From positions 1 through 37,517 of the IMG/VR virus record IMGVR_UViG_3300044637_001073: a DNA stretch of 37,517 nt. One strand, 5' to 3'. Below the pieces are notes generated by a model. It ran no database searches, was not told where the DNA came from, and saw nothing but the letters and a program-made list of their open reading frames with translations. This document shows, in pieces, positions 7,745-17,000 of this stretch. The translations under genes and the position numbers were made by a program. This DNA is from a virus. Position 1 is the first letter of the stretch; every line of letters begins with the position of its first letter.

Positions 7745-10072
7745 TTATTGCTCCGCTATTAAACCATTGCTTGCACTTATAGCAGTCGTAACCGCTGTCG
7801 TAGTATTATTTATTCTCTCTAGTCCTCTGAAGTCAGAACGTCCAGAGCTGGTGCCTACTGAGAGTATCTGGTATGTATCATCGTATGCTAGTGCAGTTAC
7901 TGCATCTGATGAACCATAGAGAGTACACTGGGAGTTTGGTTGGAAGAGTGCTTTTTCGTCTTCATAGATTTTTCTAATTTGTTCTGGTGATGGAATTGTA
8001 GTGGAAACTCTGACCAGTGAGAGAGAACCAATAGTATATCTTGTTCCTGGAAGTGTGCCTCCACCAACATCTATTGCAGTATTTGTAAATGTGCTTAATT
8101 CTCTATTCGTTGAACCAGTCAACCTCCCATCTACATACACCGAAATAGTATATGTTGTTCCAGAAATATATTGAATAGTAACACATATATGATGCCAAAC
8201 GTAGTCTCTAACATTAAAACTCCCTGGATTGAAATCATTTGCCCATCCAGAGAATCCAGCAATTCCAGAGGGATTGATGTATATTCCCCTAACTGCATTT
8301 ATTACGTTATAATCTCCTGTGCTTACTGGTGCTTCTTCTCCATTATACCCACCACCTTTGTACCAGCACATATAAGTAATAGAAGAGTTATTTAAATCTG
8401 TACCTCCTGGAGGTCTACGTAAATAATTAGAATTTGACCAACCACTATATGCAACCAGATTTGAACCAGTTGCAACAGGAGATTTGGTAATTGTTCCGTA
8501 TACTGCAAGACCATTGTTGTTTACTGAACGGTCTGCTTCTGCAAGTCTTACAGATACATTATCTACCGAAATTGAAGTTGAGATACTGTCAATAGTAAAT
8601 CCAAGAGTTGTTGCAGTTGATGTTGCAACAAAAGTTACTGTAAGTGTACGTGTTTGTCCAGAAGTTCCCAGGGCTCCACCTAAGGTAGTTCCTCCCCAGC
8701 CAGTACCGTTTACAGCATACATATCTCCTCTACTTCCAGAAGAATTTACTTGAGCTGTTGCAACGTATCTTTGTCCAGCGACAGTAGTTATTGTTTGATA
8801 TGTAGTAAGTCCACCACCACCAGTTCTGGTAATCTGCATAGTACCAGAAGACCAAGTATTTGTAGAAGTATTTGCAGTCCATCCAGTTGTATTACTATCA
8901 AATGTTCCATTCGTAATTAATTCAGTTCCAGTAACACTTGCAGTACTTGTATCACTTAACCAAGCACCTTGAGTATATCCATACATCCATCCAGTATTAT
9001 AAGATGTTGTAATTTTACAGTTCATCAAATAATTATTTTGTTGACCGATTAAACTTAATCCACCATCACCAGCACTACTGCCAATATATCCTATAGCAAT
9101 AGAATCTTTTGTTCCAATGGATTCTGTAATTAATCTAGTAGTAGAACTTGCATTCCAAGTTCCGACTGGTGTTGATGTACTTCTGATGTCTCCTCCCCAA
9201 ACATAATTATAACTTCCAGTCAAACTACTGTAATAATCTGTTAGTGATTGATTATAGTTATAAGATGGAAGATAAATTAATGCAGAATACCCAGAAGTAG
9301 TTTGAGAATCTGTAAAGAAAATTTTATTAGTTGAATCAAATCCTACGGAATAGAAATTTTTAATGCTAGCATATGAAGGATCGCTTTCTGGAGTTAAATT
9401 GTATATGGTTCCAGAATCTGTAATGATTGATATTCCTTGTTGAGTGGCCACTGCAATCGTAGGAACAGGTAATCCGGTAGCACTATCAATCGGTGCGTTT
9501 GGAAGCACTGTCATTGCTAGATCTTTGATACTAGAACCAGCAATGAATACATCCGATGCACCACCAATATTATTGTCATAGTTAGCTCCAGCATCATTCC
9601 TAAAAATAATCGAAGTCTTTTTAAAAAATCCACCATATGAACTAGAAGCAGTAATCCATCTAGCAGTATCTTTTAAAAAGTTAACCCAATGCAACCCACT
9701 TCCACTATCATGACCGACCCAAAATTCTCCATTCATCATGACTATAGAAGTCATAACACCAGACCTTAACATACTTCCGTCTGTGGTATTGAAAATCATC
9801 CACATCGGCATGTCAGGATCATCACCATCATAAATTGTTAATTTTCCAGTCTCTAATACTAAAACTGCCACAGCAGGAAAATCTTTACGACTTCCACGAG
9901 TTGCAGTGTTTAGTGTTTCATTGTACCAAGAGGTGTGTTGAGTTCTCTTTCTCCACTGACCACCATCAGAGTCTTTTCTTGTGTCATATACAAAAACATC
10001 AACAGCATTATCAGTAGTAGTTGCACTTAATGCACCTACATTAACTTCTCCAAGCGAACCGAATAATGCCAT
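7745..10072 (-). CDS. Large tail protein with repeat N-half and LamG-like C-terminal domain, 775 aa
   Basis: The N-half (VFVYDTRKDSDGGQWRKRTQ, SWYNETLNTATRG, GEFWVGHDSGSGLHWVNF, TIAVATQQGISIITDSG) has short repeated beta units of the kind seen in propeller-like domains. Residues of about 390-500 (ELITNGTFDSNTTGWTANTS, TTVAGQRYVATAQVNSSGS) look like a CBM4/9-type sandwich. Residues of about 530-690 form a LamG-like domain (ITYMCWYKGG, VWHHICVTIQY, TISVYVDGRLTGSTNREL). The C-terminus (ALAYDDTYQILSVGTSSG) returns to the repeat pattern seen near the N-terminus, so the binding modules appear inserted in or appended to the propeller. GAGGTAA lies 8 nt before the ATG. Likely role: receptor-binding or tail decoration. 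Confidence 0.8.
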   Translation of the reverse strand: MALFGSLGEVNVGALSATTTDNAVDVFVYDTRKDSDGGQWRKRTQHTSWYNETLNTATRGSRKDFPAVAVLVLETGKLTIYDGDDPDMPMWMIFNTTDGSMLRSGVMTSIVMMNGEFWVGHDSGSGLHWVNFLKDTARWITASSSYGGFFKKTSIIFRNDAGANYDNNIGGASDVFIAGSSIKDLAMTVLPNAPIDSATGLPVPTIAVATQQGISIITDSGTIYNLTPESDPSYASIKNFYSVGFDSTNKIFFTDSQTTSGYSALIYLPSYNYNQSLTDYYSSLTGSYNYVWGGDIRSTSTPVGTWNASSTTRLITESIGTKDSIAIGYIGSSAGDGGLSLIGQQNNYLMNCKITTSYNTGWMYGYTQGAWLSDTSTASVTGTELITNGTFDSNTTGWTANTSTNTWSSGTMQITRTGGGGLTTYQTITTVAGQRYVATAQVNSSGSRGDMYAVNGTGWGGTTLGGALGTSGQTRTLTVTFVATSTATTLGFTIDSISTSISVDNVSVRLAEADRSVNNNGLAVYGTITKSPVATGSNLVAYSGWSNSNYLRRPPGGTDLNNSSITYMCWYKGGGYNGEEAPVSTGDYNVINAVRGIYINPSGIAGFSGWANDFNPGSFNVRDYVWHHICVTIQYISGTTYTISVYVDGRLTGSTNRELSTFTNTAIDVGGGTLPGTRYTIGSLSLVRVSTTIPSPEQIRKIYEDEKALFQPNSQCTLYGSSDAVTALAYDDTYQILSVGTSSGRSDFRGLERINNTTTAVTTAISASNGLIAEQ

Positions 10073-10075
10073 ATC

Positions 10076-10723
10076 TTAATTTACCTCTTGAAGTACAAAT
10101 TTATACTTTTTACCATTTCTTCTATTTAGAAGGAACAAGTCATTCTCACCTTCTTGAATAGTATACTGCCCCCAAGTACCATCAACATCATTCTGAGAAC
10201 CTTCATTGGATAGTTGAAGGTCAGCAGAGTATATGTTTGCCCAGCGTTTTGTAGATGAACCTAAATCATAAGTGTTATCAGCTCCGGGTCTAACATTTGT
10301 AGAAGACACCTCAAGTACACTTGTGGATGTGCTACCTACTTTAAATAATATTGTAGGATTTATTTCAGGTCCAATGCCAATATAACTAATTCCATTGGCA
10401 CTCATTTGCATATAGTTCTCATGATTTGGAGAGGCAAGTCCAAACATTGTCAAGTATCCACCAGTAGTTCTAAGATTACCACCACTTACATGTAGTTTAT
10501 CTAGAGGATTTGTGGTGCCGATGCCAACATTTCCACCTGAAGTTACTCTAAGTTTCTCAAGACTATTTGTTGTAATAGCAACAGTATCAGTTTCTGGACT
10601 GAATAATCCATTATTGTTATCATTTAAAAATGTCAGAGTTGGAAAAATTTCACTCCCTGGCTCTAACGTATATTTGTAATTTGTATCTGGATATTTTGCT
10701 GGTGTGCGACCTTGGTATGGCAT
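10076..10723 (-). CDS. Short tail-fibre-like protein with GNVGIG module, 215 aa
   Basis: The N-terminal part contains NNNGLFSPETDTVAITTNSL, LEKLRVTSGGNVGIGTTNPL and DKLHVSGG, the module widely found in phage tail fibre shafts. A similar 'DTGTGIYQPADNELAIST' block opens the giant 3846-aa protein, so both probably use the same fold. The C-terminus (YTIQEGENDLFLLNRRNGKK, KFVLQEVN) is a compact beta-rich domain. GAGG is 8 nt upstream of the ATG. Likely role: short fibre or collar-type tail decoration. Confidence 0.85.
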   Translation of the reverse strand: MPYQGRTPAKYPDTNYKYTLEPGSEIFPTLTFLNDNNNGLFSPETDTVAITTNSLEKLRVTSGGNVGIGTTNPLDKLHVSGGNLRTTGGYLTMFGLASPNHENYMQMSANGISYIGIGPEINPTILFKVGSTSTSVLEVSSTNVRPGADNTYDLGSSTKRWANIYSADLQLSNEGSQNDVDGTWGQYTIQEGENDLFLLNRRNGKKYKFVLQEVN

Positions 10724-10733
10724 CTACTTAACC

Positions 10734-11066
10734 TCAAGTTTGTTCTAATACACTTACAGCAACATCTAAACTCGATGCAGTATTACTAACTACTTGAATT
10801 TTATCTCCAGCTTCTAAAATTAACTTACTACCTGAAATGTATTCAAATGCAGAACCATTTGGTATTGGTAATGAACGAATTAAATATACATCATCTGCAG
10901 CTACATTTGCTTTATTTAAAATAACATCAGCAGTAATTTGATCTCCAGTTCTATTTGAAAGAACCAACCCAATTACAACTGTTGTAGTTCCAGCAGCAAC
11001 TGTGTATGCATCAGTTGTTGAAGTGCCTACGCTTGCTTTTGTGATACTCTTGAATGTATTTGCCAT
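10734..11066 (-). CDS. Small beta-rich virion protein, 110 aa
   Basis: The protein MANTFKSITKASVGTSTTDA continues as alternating beta strands (TTVVIGLVLSNRTGDQITAD, ADDVYLIRSLPIPNGSAFEY, SKLILEAGDKIQVVSNTASS) ending DVAVSVLEQT. This pattern matches small phage virion or decoration proteins that I associate with cyanophage tail regions. An AGGAT site precedes the ATG, which lies 4 bp after the 68-aa gene. No enzyme motif is present. Function beyond a probable structural role is unknown. Confidence 0.8.
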   Translation of the reverse strand: MANTFKSITKASVGTSTTDAYTVAAGTTTVVIGLVLSNRTGDQITADVILNKANVAADDVYLIRSLPIPNGSAFEYISGSKLILEAGDKIQVVSNTASSLDVAVSVLEQT

Positions 11067-11070
11067 GGGA

Positions 11071-11277
11071 TTATCCTAACGCAATGGCTAATACTAGAGC
11101 ATCGTCGATTGATCTTTGTCTTAAATCGACAACGGTATCTGTACCAATTCCTGTTCCTTGTCTTACATATAGTTTTCCATCTGCAGTATTAATTGCTAGC
11201 TCTCGTAGTGAGAGGTTTGCTAATGAAGGAGCCTGTCCAGATACTGCACTGGATTTAAGTTTAATAGTTGTTGCCAT
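11071..11277 (-). CDS. Small fibre-associated protein, 68 aa
   Basis: The protein starts MATTIKLKSSAVSGQAPSLA and continues LSLRELAINTADGKLYVRQG. The 'L.LGELAINT.DGKLY' pattern is a common N-terminal module of phage tail fibres, here standing alone. The ATG at 11277 is chosen over a TTG three codons upstream because the GGAG site lies 11 nt before the ATG but only 2 nt before the TTG. It is the first gene after the intrinsic terminator at 11311-11337, so it opens the fibre transcription unit. Confidence 0.8.
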   Translation of the reverse strand: MATTIKLKSSAVSGQAPSLANLSLRELAINTADGKLYVRQGTGIGTDTVVDLRQRSIDDALVLAIALG

Positions 11278-11295
11278 TAGGGTCAATTCTCCAAT

Positions 11296-11309
11296 TAGGT
11301 ATATACCTA
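11296..11309. repeat. Perfect 14-bp palindrome
   Basis: The sequence TAGGTATATACCTA is its own reverse complement. It lies between the terminator hairpin and the ribosome binding site of the 68-aa gene. It could be a protein-binding operator, a promoter element or a 5' end hairpin; none can be chosen from sequence alone. Confidence 0.6.
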
Positions 11310-11310
11310 C

Positions 11311-11337
11311 AAAAAAGAGGGATATATATCCCTCTTC
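11311..11337 (-). terminator. Intrinsic terminator after the 168-aa gene
   Basis: On the minus strand an 11-bp perfect inverted repeat (arms AAGAGGGATAT/ATATCCCTCTT) runs into a T tract. Its last bases together with the tract give eight T-rich positions. It lies 13 bp after the stop of the 168-aa gene and before the 68-aa gene, dividing the giant-protein unit from the fibre unit. With an A tract on the other side it may work weakly in both directions. Confidence 0.85.
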
Positions 11338-11349
11338 TATTTATTATAA

Positions 11350-11856
11350 TTATTGTTCAATTTTAGCTAAAATATTCTCTGGAGGGTTACCAAAAATAGA
11401 AGTAAGTTTTTCGGAAACTTCATCAACAGAATATGTTTTGTTTGAAATTATAGATGATATTTGATCATCAATAGATTCTTCTACTTCAAATTCTTCTTGT
11501 ATAATTTCTGGTTCAGTTACGCTAAAATTTTCAGTGTTATTAAGTTTTTCATTTTGATCAGATATAATTTCCACATTGTTTGCAGGATCATAGATTGATT
11601 TTGATTGATTTGTTATGTGATGATGAACATAAATTCTATTTCCTTCTTCACAAGGAGTAAAAGATATGCTGTAATATCCATACTTGGGATCAAAAGCAGG
11701 AATCGGACTACCCGATTCCTCAGTCTTTTTGATAATTTCTTTCAATTCATCAGAAATTTCATCTGAATTAATTTGTTCATTGTAAGCTATTCTGTTTTGT
11801 TCGTCAAGAAATAAATTCAATTCATATTCTTGTTGATCTGTTAAAAAATAAGCCAT
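11350..11856 (-). CDS. Acidic hypothetical protein, 168 aa
   Basis: The protein starts MAYFLTDQQEYELNLFLDEQ and has an acidic C-terminal half (PEIIQEEFEVEESIDDQISS) ending EKLTSIFGNPPENILAKIEQ. A His-rich segment RIYVHHHITNQS lies in the middle. The ATG at 11856 is preferred to an upstream in-frame start at 11898 because GAGG lies 9 nt before it and this avoids a 22-bp overlap with the preceding gene. No known domain is recognised. It follows a large structural gene, as the 178-aa and 111-aa acidic proteins also do, so a shared assembly-factor role is a possibility only. Confidence 0.8.
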   Translation of the reverse strand: MAYFLTDQQEYELNLFLDEQNRIAYNEQINSDEISDELKEIIKKTEESGSPIPAFDPKYGYYSISFTPCEEGNRIYVHHHITNQSKSIYDPANNVEIISDQNEKLNNTENFSVTEPEIIQEEFEVEESIDDQISSIISNKTYSVDEVSEKLTSIFGNPPENILAKIEQ

Positions 11857-11875
11857 CGTTATAAACCTCGATCTA

Positions 11876-13966
11876 TTAAATATGTAGGTTAGTTCCAACC
11901 ACGGAAATAGAGGACTCTACGTGAGTTTTTGGATTAAATCTAGTAACTTCAACGTTCATTAGAGGTGAAATATAAGTTGCCAGGTCACCAAATTTAATAT
12001 CAATTACTCTGTTTGCAACTTCATATGATTCGACTGAGAGTAGACTTGTATAAGTATTTACCAATGTAGATTGGTTATAAACTCTTCTATCAATATTGAA
12101 TCTCATATTATATCTATTGTATCCTGGCTTAGTATTTCCGATAACATTATACCCAGCAGAACCAACACTAGCAAGAGTTACAGAACTTAGTGAGTCACCA
12201 GTAAATACCAATGCTTGTCCTGCAGGAACTGCAGCTCCTGCTGTAGTTGCGTGCATAACTCTTGGTGAAATGTATGACCATGAAGTATCTCCAGAAAGAG
12301 CTACTGCTGGTGGAGCAAATAGAGTTACGTTATCAGAATCAACTTTTGCTCTAACAATACCAACAAAATCAGCTGCACTAGGAGTAGAAGTAGAGTAAAC
12401 TACATCTCCAGGTAATAATATATTACCAATTCCAGTTCCAGATAAATTGCCAGATGCATTAGTAGTAACGGAAGTTGTTTGAGGCTGTGTTGCAAAAGTA
12501 TTTGATATAACAGGTTTATAATGAATAACTCTATTTACCAAGAAGTTCTCTGCAAGTCTAGATGATTCTCCACCAGAAACACTTCCAGTGACACCGACAG
12601 CACCATTTTGAAGTGAATATTTTAGTTTAGTATTGTTGGATATAAATTGATATTGTTTTGTATCATATGATTCTCCTCCCAACGAACCATAATCTCCAGT
12701 ATTGTTTGAAGCATAAATTGAACCTGCTGGTAGATGAGTATGATTCAATGCAGAGAATGCGAAGTTTCCTGCACCATCATAGTTACTTAATGTAGAAGGA
12801 GCATAATTAAGTTCAATTGTGCTTGCATTATCTGACTGCATCATATATGGAGCATATGAACCAGAATTTTCCCACTTAGCATGTACTGGAACAGCACTTA
12901 ACCAAATTGATGATTGGTATTGTCTTCCTCTTTGTAGTGAAGAAGTTCCATTTAGACTGATTCCAGCAACTCTTTGACCAGATGAAGATAAACCAAAGTT
13001 TCCAACCCATCCTTGTCTTCCTGTCATGGCTTGGCCAGTAGAATTTTCTACTGGTTGAATGTAGTTACGATAATTTTCATACCAAATTGAATACTCACCA
13101 AAGGTTAATTTAACTCCAGTATCAGAATAGATAAATTTCCTTGCAATCGGACCATCATTCGTAAAATTACCAAGTCTGTGACTTACAAAAACATCTTGAA
13201 TACTATACCAATTTGCCTTCATATTTTCTCTTGCACTACTTACTGCAGTACCATATCCTTTATGTAGAATATGATATGCATTTGCACTTATTGTGCATTC
13301 AGTATAACCAGAATATTCTCCTGTTGTTTGAAGAGTTCCAACGGCAGTAATTTGAGATTCATATGTGAAAGTCTTTCCTGTAGTTGTATATTTCCACCCA
13401 ACATCATTAGTTATAATTACTTTAGCGTTTTCAACTAAAGTAATTTCAGTTGCAGTGACTGATGCTACTGTACCTATTTCTACGTTAGCACTGGTGTAAA
13501 TTATATACCCAGGAAGAATAACTTGTTGAACGTATATTCTATTATCAGCTACAGAAGCAGGAGCAACTAATGTAATTACTTTGCTGGTAGTAGAAGTTGT
13601 AGTAATTCTTCCCAAATCTGTTTCAGCTGGTGCTTGAATCTTATAAATGTCTTCCCATGTATATGATAATCTATCACCTGCTCTAACTCTTCCACTTCTA
13701 TTTGGTAAATAAATTTTTGAAGAGAAAGGACTATTTGCATCCGCACTAGCAAGTTTTATATTGTTTACACGGAATGCACTACCACCTGTCTTTGGATAAG
13801 TCCAGCCACCATGATTGACATACATCATACCAAATGTCTTAACTGCACTACTAGTGCTACTGGTATCGGTTAAGCGAATTCCGCTAGAATCTCTTTGCCA
13901 ATTTGCCTTAGGTAGTGGATCTGTTAAGTATACATTAATCTTTCCATTTGTTCCATCTTTTTCCAA
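11876..13966 (-). CDS. Large virion structural protein, at least 696 aa, non-canonical start
   Basis: Beta-rich protein with segments such as YLTDPLPKANWQRDSSGIRL, PNRSGRVRAGDRLSYTWEDI, KLTFGEYSIWYENYRNYIQP and GGESYDTKQYQFISNN. No catalytic motif is seen. The coordinates use the first TTG, but this codon has no ribosome binding site. The open frame continues 40 codons further up with convincing protein sequence (VEGTEFRIAPTPDYDFNPTY, GHPGRGQNNSFLFKSRIL) to the TAA that ends the giant gene in the same frame. The real N-terminus is therefore probably near 14086 (about 736 aa), through a non-AUG start. It may be a tail or baseplate component working with the giant protein. Confidence 0.75.
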   Translation of the reverse strand: MEKDGTNGKINVYLTDPLPKANWQRDSSGIRLTDTSSTSSAVKTFGMMYVNHGGWTYPKTGGSAFRVNNIKLASADANSPFSSKIYLPNRSGRVRAGDRLSYTWEDIYKIQAPAETDLGRITTTSTTSKVITLVAPASVADNRIYVQQVILPGYIIYTSANVEIGTVASVTATEITLVENAKVIITNDVGWKYTTTGKTFTYESQITAVGTLQTTGEYSGYTECTISANAYHILHKGYGTAVSSARENMKANWYSIQDVFVSHRLGNFTNDGPIARKFIYSDTGVKLTFGEYSIWYENYRNYIQPVENSTGQAMTGRQGWVGNFGLSSSGQRVAGISLNGTSSLQRGRQYQSSIWLSAVPVHAKWENSGSYAPYMMQSDNASTIELNYAPSTLSNYDGAGNFAFSALNHTHLPAGSIYASNNTGDYGSLGGESYDTKQYQFISNNTKLKYSLQNGAVGVTGSVSGGESSRLAENFLVNRVIHYKPVISNTFATQPQTTSVTTNASGNLSGTGIGNILLPGDVVYSTSTPSAADFVGIVRAKVDSDNVTLFAPPAVALSGDTSWSYISPRVMHATTAGAAVPAGQALVFTGDSLSSVTLASVGSAGYNVIGNTKPGYNRYNMRFNIDRRVYNQSTLVNTYTSLLSVESYEVANRVIDIKFGDLATYISPLMNVEVTRFNPKTHVESSISVVGTNLHI

Positions 13967-14086
13967 ATCTAAAATTCTAGATTTGAATAGGAATGAATTG
14001 TTCTGACCTCTTCCAGGATGTCCATATGTTGGGTTAAAATCATAATCTGGAGTAGGTGCAATACGGAATTCTGTTCCTTCAACGAT
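13967..14086 (-). other. In-frame coding extension between the giant gene and the 696-aa gene
   Basis: These 40 codons are open, in frame with both neighbours, and read like protein (IVEGTEFRIAPTPDYDFNPT then YGHPGRGQNNSF). They begin with ATC directly after the giant gene's TAA. There is no ATG, GTG or TTG before 13966 and no clear ribosome binding site before the ATC. Options are a start at ATC, reinitiation, a recent ATG-to-ATC change, or a stop mutation that split one longer protein. Confidence 0.7.
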
Positions 14087-17000
14087 TTATTTTGTTAGTT
14101 GTTTGTCTAGAGTTACTACAAATGAGTTATCATAATATCCATAATAATAGAATACTACATCAGAACTAGCTGGAACAGATAGTATAGAATTATCAAGTAA
14201 ATCTGGATCGGTTAGATTATTATTGAAATATACTGTAGTAACATTACTGGAATCAACTGTTTTATATAAAACTTGTCTTTGCCAGCAACAGTTGTTTGGA
14301 GCATAATACAACCAATCCATTGAAGTTCTTTGTCCATATATTGTAGATCCATTTGATGGAACAGATGCACCATCAACTAGAAGAATTCTATATGTGCCAG
14401 CTCCACCATATCCACTTAGATTTAATGAATCTTCATCAGTATAAATTGAATTTCCTGATGCATCGTAAGATAAGAATACATCTCCTGCCATTCCAACAAC
14501 GTATCCAAATAAACCAGAATAGGTTCCATTTGAATGATTTCCGCTTGTATATAATGGCTGACCTCTGAACAGAGCACCTTCGGTAGGAGTTGTAACAGTC
14601 ATAATCCTTTCTAAAGGATCAGTTGTATTATTAATAGTTGCAAATGTTGCAGTAAATGTTGCATAACTAGAAATTCTCATCATGCTTTGAATATATGCAG
14701 AACTAATTTGAATCGCAGCCTGCCCTGCATCTGCATTTGCATGAGATTTAACTCCAAGATACCCCCATCTTCTAAATCCTGCAGTGTTAAATTCTTCTAC
14801 CGAAGAATCTCTTCCAGAACTTAAAATAGCAGAAGTTAATGGACTTACATATTGATATATGGAAGTATCATTAGTATTTGACCCGTGAATATTAAAAGTA
14901 TGCTTATAATATATTTGCTTGCTTCCAGAATTATAATACGCAATGCTTCCACTAATACGTCTGTCACCTTCTCTATTTGTAGAAAGAGCAGTTCCTGGAA
15001 GATTTTGTGGATCTCCAACAATAAGTTTAACATTATTCCAATTCGTTGCATTAGCTTGATTGGAAACAGTATCTGACTTAGAAATGTCTCTATATGGAAT
15101 TGTTATAGTTTGTCCAATGGAAAGTTTCTCAAAGTCAGCATTTAAACCTATAGAATCATTTGTGGAATTAATTGAAATTCTTGCAACTTTATCAGTTATA
15201 ATTCCAGTTGGAGTTACGTAAGTAGTTCCATAATCAACATCTTTAATATTGTCTCCAATAGAGCCAGATGAATTAAATCTCTTTATACCATAACAGGTTA
15301 CATCTACTGGATCTGCAATAGTAATTACGGTTGGTATTAGAGTATCTACTGCAACTGTTGAGTCACTTACATTAAGTGGATCTAGACCTTCCCAGTCATG
15401 GATATAATGTGGCCAGTACTTCGTCATACTTCTAGTTAGACGAATTTCATATCCCTTAGGATCTGATGATTGACCTGCTTTTTCAAAGTCACAGGTTTCA
15501 CGATTTCCAATAGTAATTCTTCCAGAAGTTGGCCAATAATCTAAAACGTTATCATAATCAAATACATCAAATCTAGTATTAGAAGGATATGTAATAACAT
15601 ATTCACTATCTTCTAGCATAACAATAATATCTGCTCTTACATCAGAATCATTATCTTCATTGATGTATCTGTATACTCCAATATATGGACTATTATTTGT
15701 GGAATTTGATGTAGCAATTTTGTAGTAAATTCCATTGTATAAAATATATCCACCTGGCTTGAATATAGTTTTTGCTCTTAATAGTTCAGATTTTAAATTT
15801 ATTAAAGAGTTTGGATTTTGAATACTGTTGAGTATAAAACAGTTTTTAGGAAGAACAACTTTAAATTCTCCATTCTCAAACATTTCTAGAATATCTTCAT
15901 TGCTGTAGTTATTTCTAACTGTAAACGTAAAGTTTCCAGAAATTTTGGTATTTCCATTATAAATTGCTAGGACATCGTTTTTAACATGACCACTTCCAAA
16001 TGAAATAATATCTAAACTTGTAAGAATTCCATTACTATCTGTAGATAGTACTACTTTTCCTGCCGTCCAAGTAGATGGACTACTTAATCTAGTTTCATTT
16101 TTTAATGAATAAACCGTGGATCTAGTAGCATTAGCTACGGCAAAAGTTGCACCTATATTTGAAATAGCTAAGTTAGCTGGTTCAGAATATTTAATATTGA
16201 CATCATCTTGAGCAAGGATAAGTCTTGAATTATTCCCAACAATAGTTTTTTGATAACGACCAGTAGAAGTAGATACGTAGTTATATCTGATGCTACTTAA
16301 GTAATTTACATTTAAATCAATTCGTGTATTTGCTGCTTGTGCTAGGACTGCAAAAGAGCCACTATATGCAACTTTTGCAAATTTATATTTTCCTGAATTT
16401 CCTCCAGATGCTTTTGTTACTGCTCCATTTTCAATATTGAAAGTATCACCATAAGTAAATACTTTAGTTGCAGTAGCATATGTAGTTTCAAGGTTATCAT
16501 ATTTTACAAACTTTGTTGCAAATTTTCCTACGAAAAGGTTTTTAATTATATCTTCACCAGATTCATCTGCAGGATAGAAGAATGATAGTGTTTTTGTTTC
16601 TAACTGTGCATAAGATGCAATAGAAGTTGACACAGACAACCCAGTTGTCACTGTAGAACTTGTATCATTCCATCTTAGTAACACAGCAGAAGCATTTCCA
16701 TTTGCAGTTGGAATGTAACTTCCAGTTGGAGTTCCATTTGGAGCATCATACCATATTTTATATGGAGTTTGATATCTTTCATTCAATGCAACTTGAGTTA
16801 GTAAAGCACCACTTGCAATTGAGCTAGCTCCAGTCCAAGGAGTTACACTCTGCTTGGATTTATTGAATCTTCTAATAGCTTGTAATGTAGTGAGTGGGAA
16901 TGTTCTGGCATCACCATCAGATAATTCTCCATATGGATCCTTGGATGGTTCTAGGTAAATATTTGATGTTGGATTATATTCAGATAGTATTTTAAATTCT

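Noticed and set aside
11857-11898. Longer 182-aa version of the acidic 168-aa protein
   Set aside because: It would overlap the preceding gene by 22 bp, while the internal ATG at 11856 has a GAGG site at good spacing.
14087-14089. Programmed readthrough of the giant gene's stop
   Set aside because: Not excluded, but UAA followed by A is an efficient stop and no readthrough signal is visible; a non-AUG start or a mutation is simpler.
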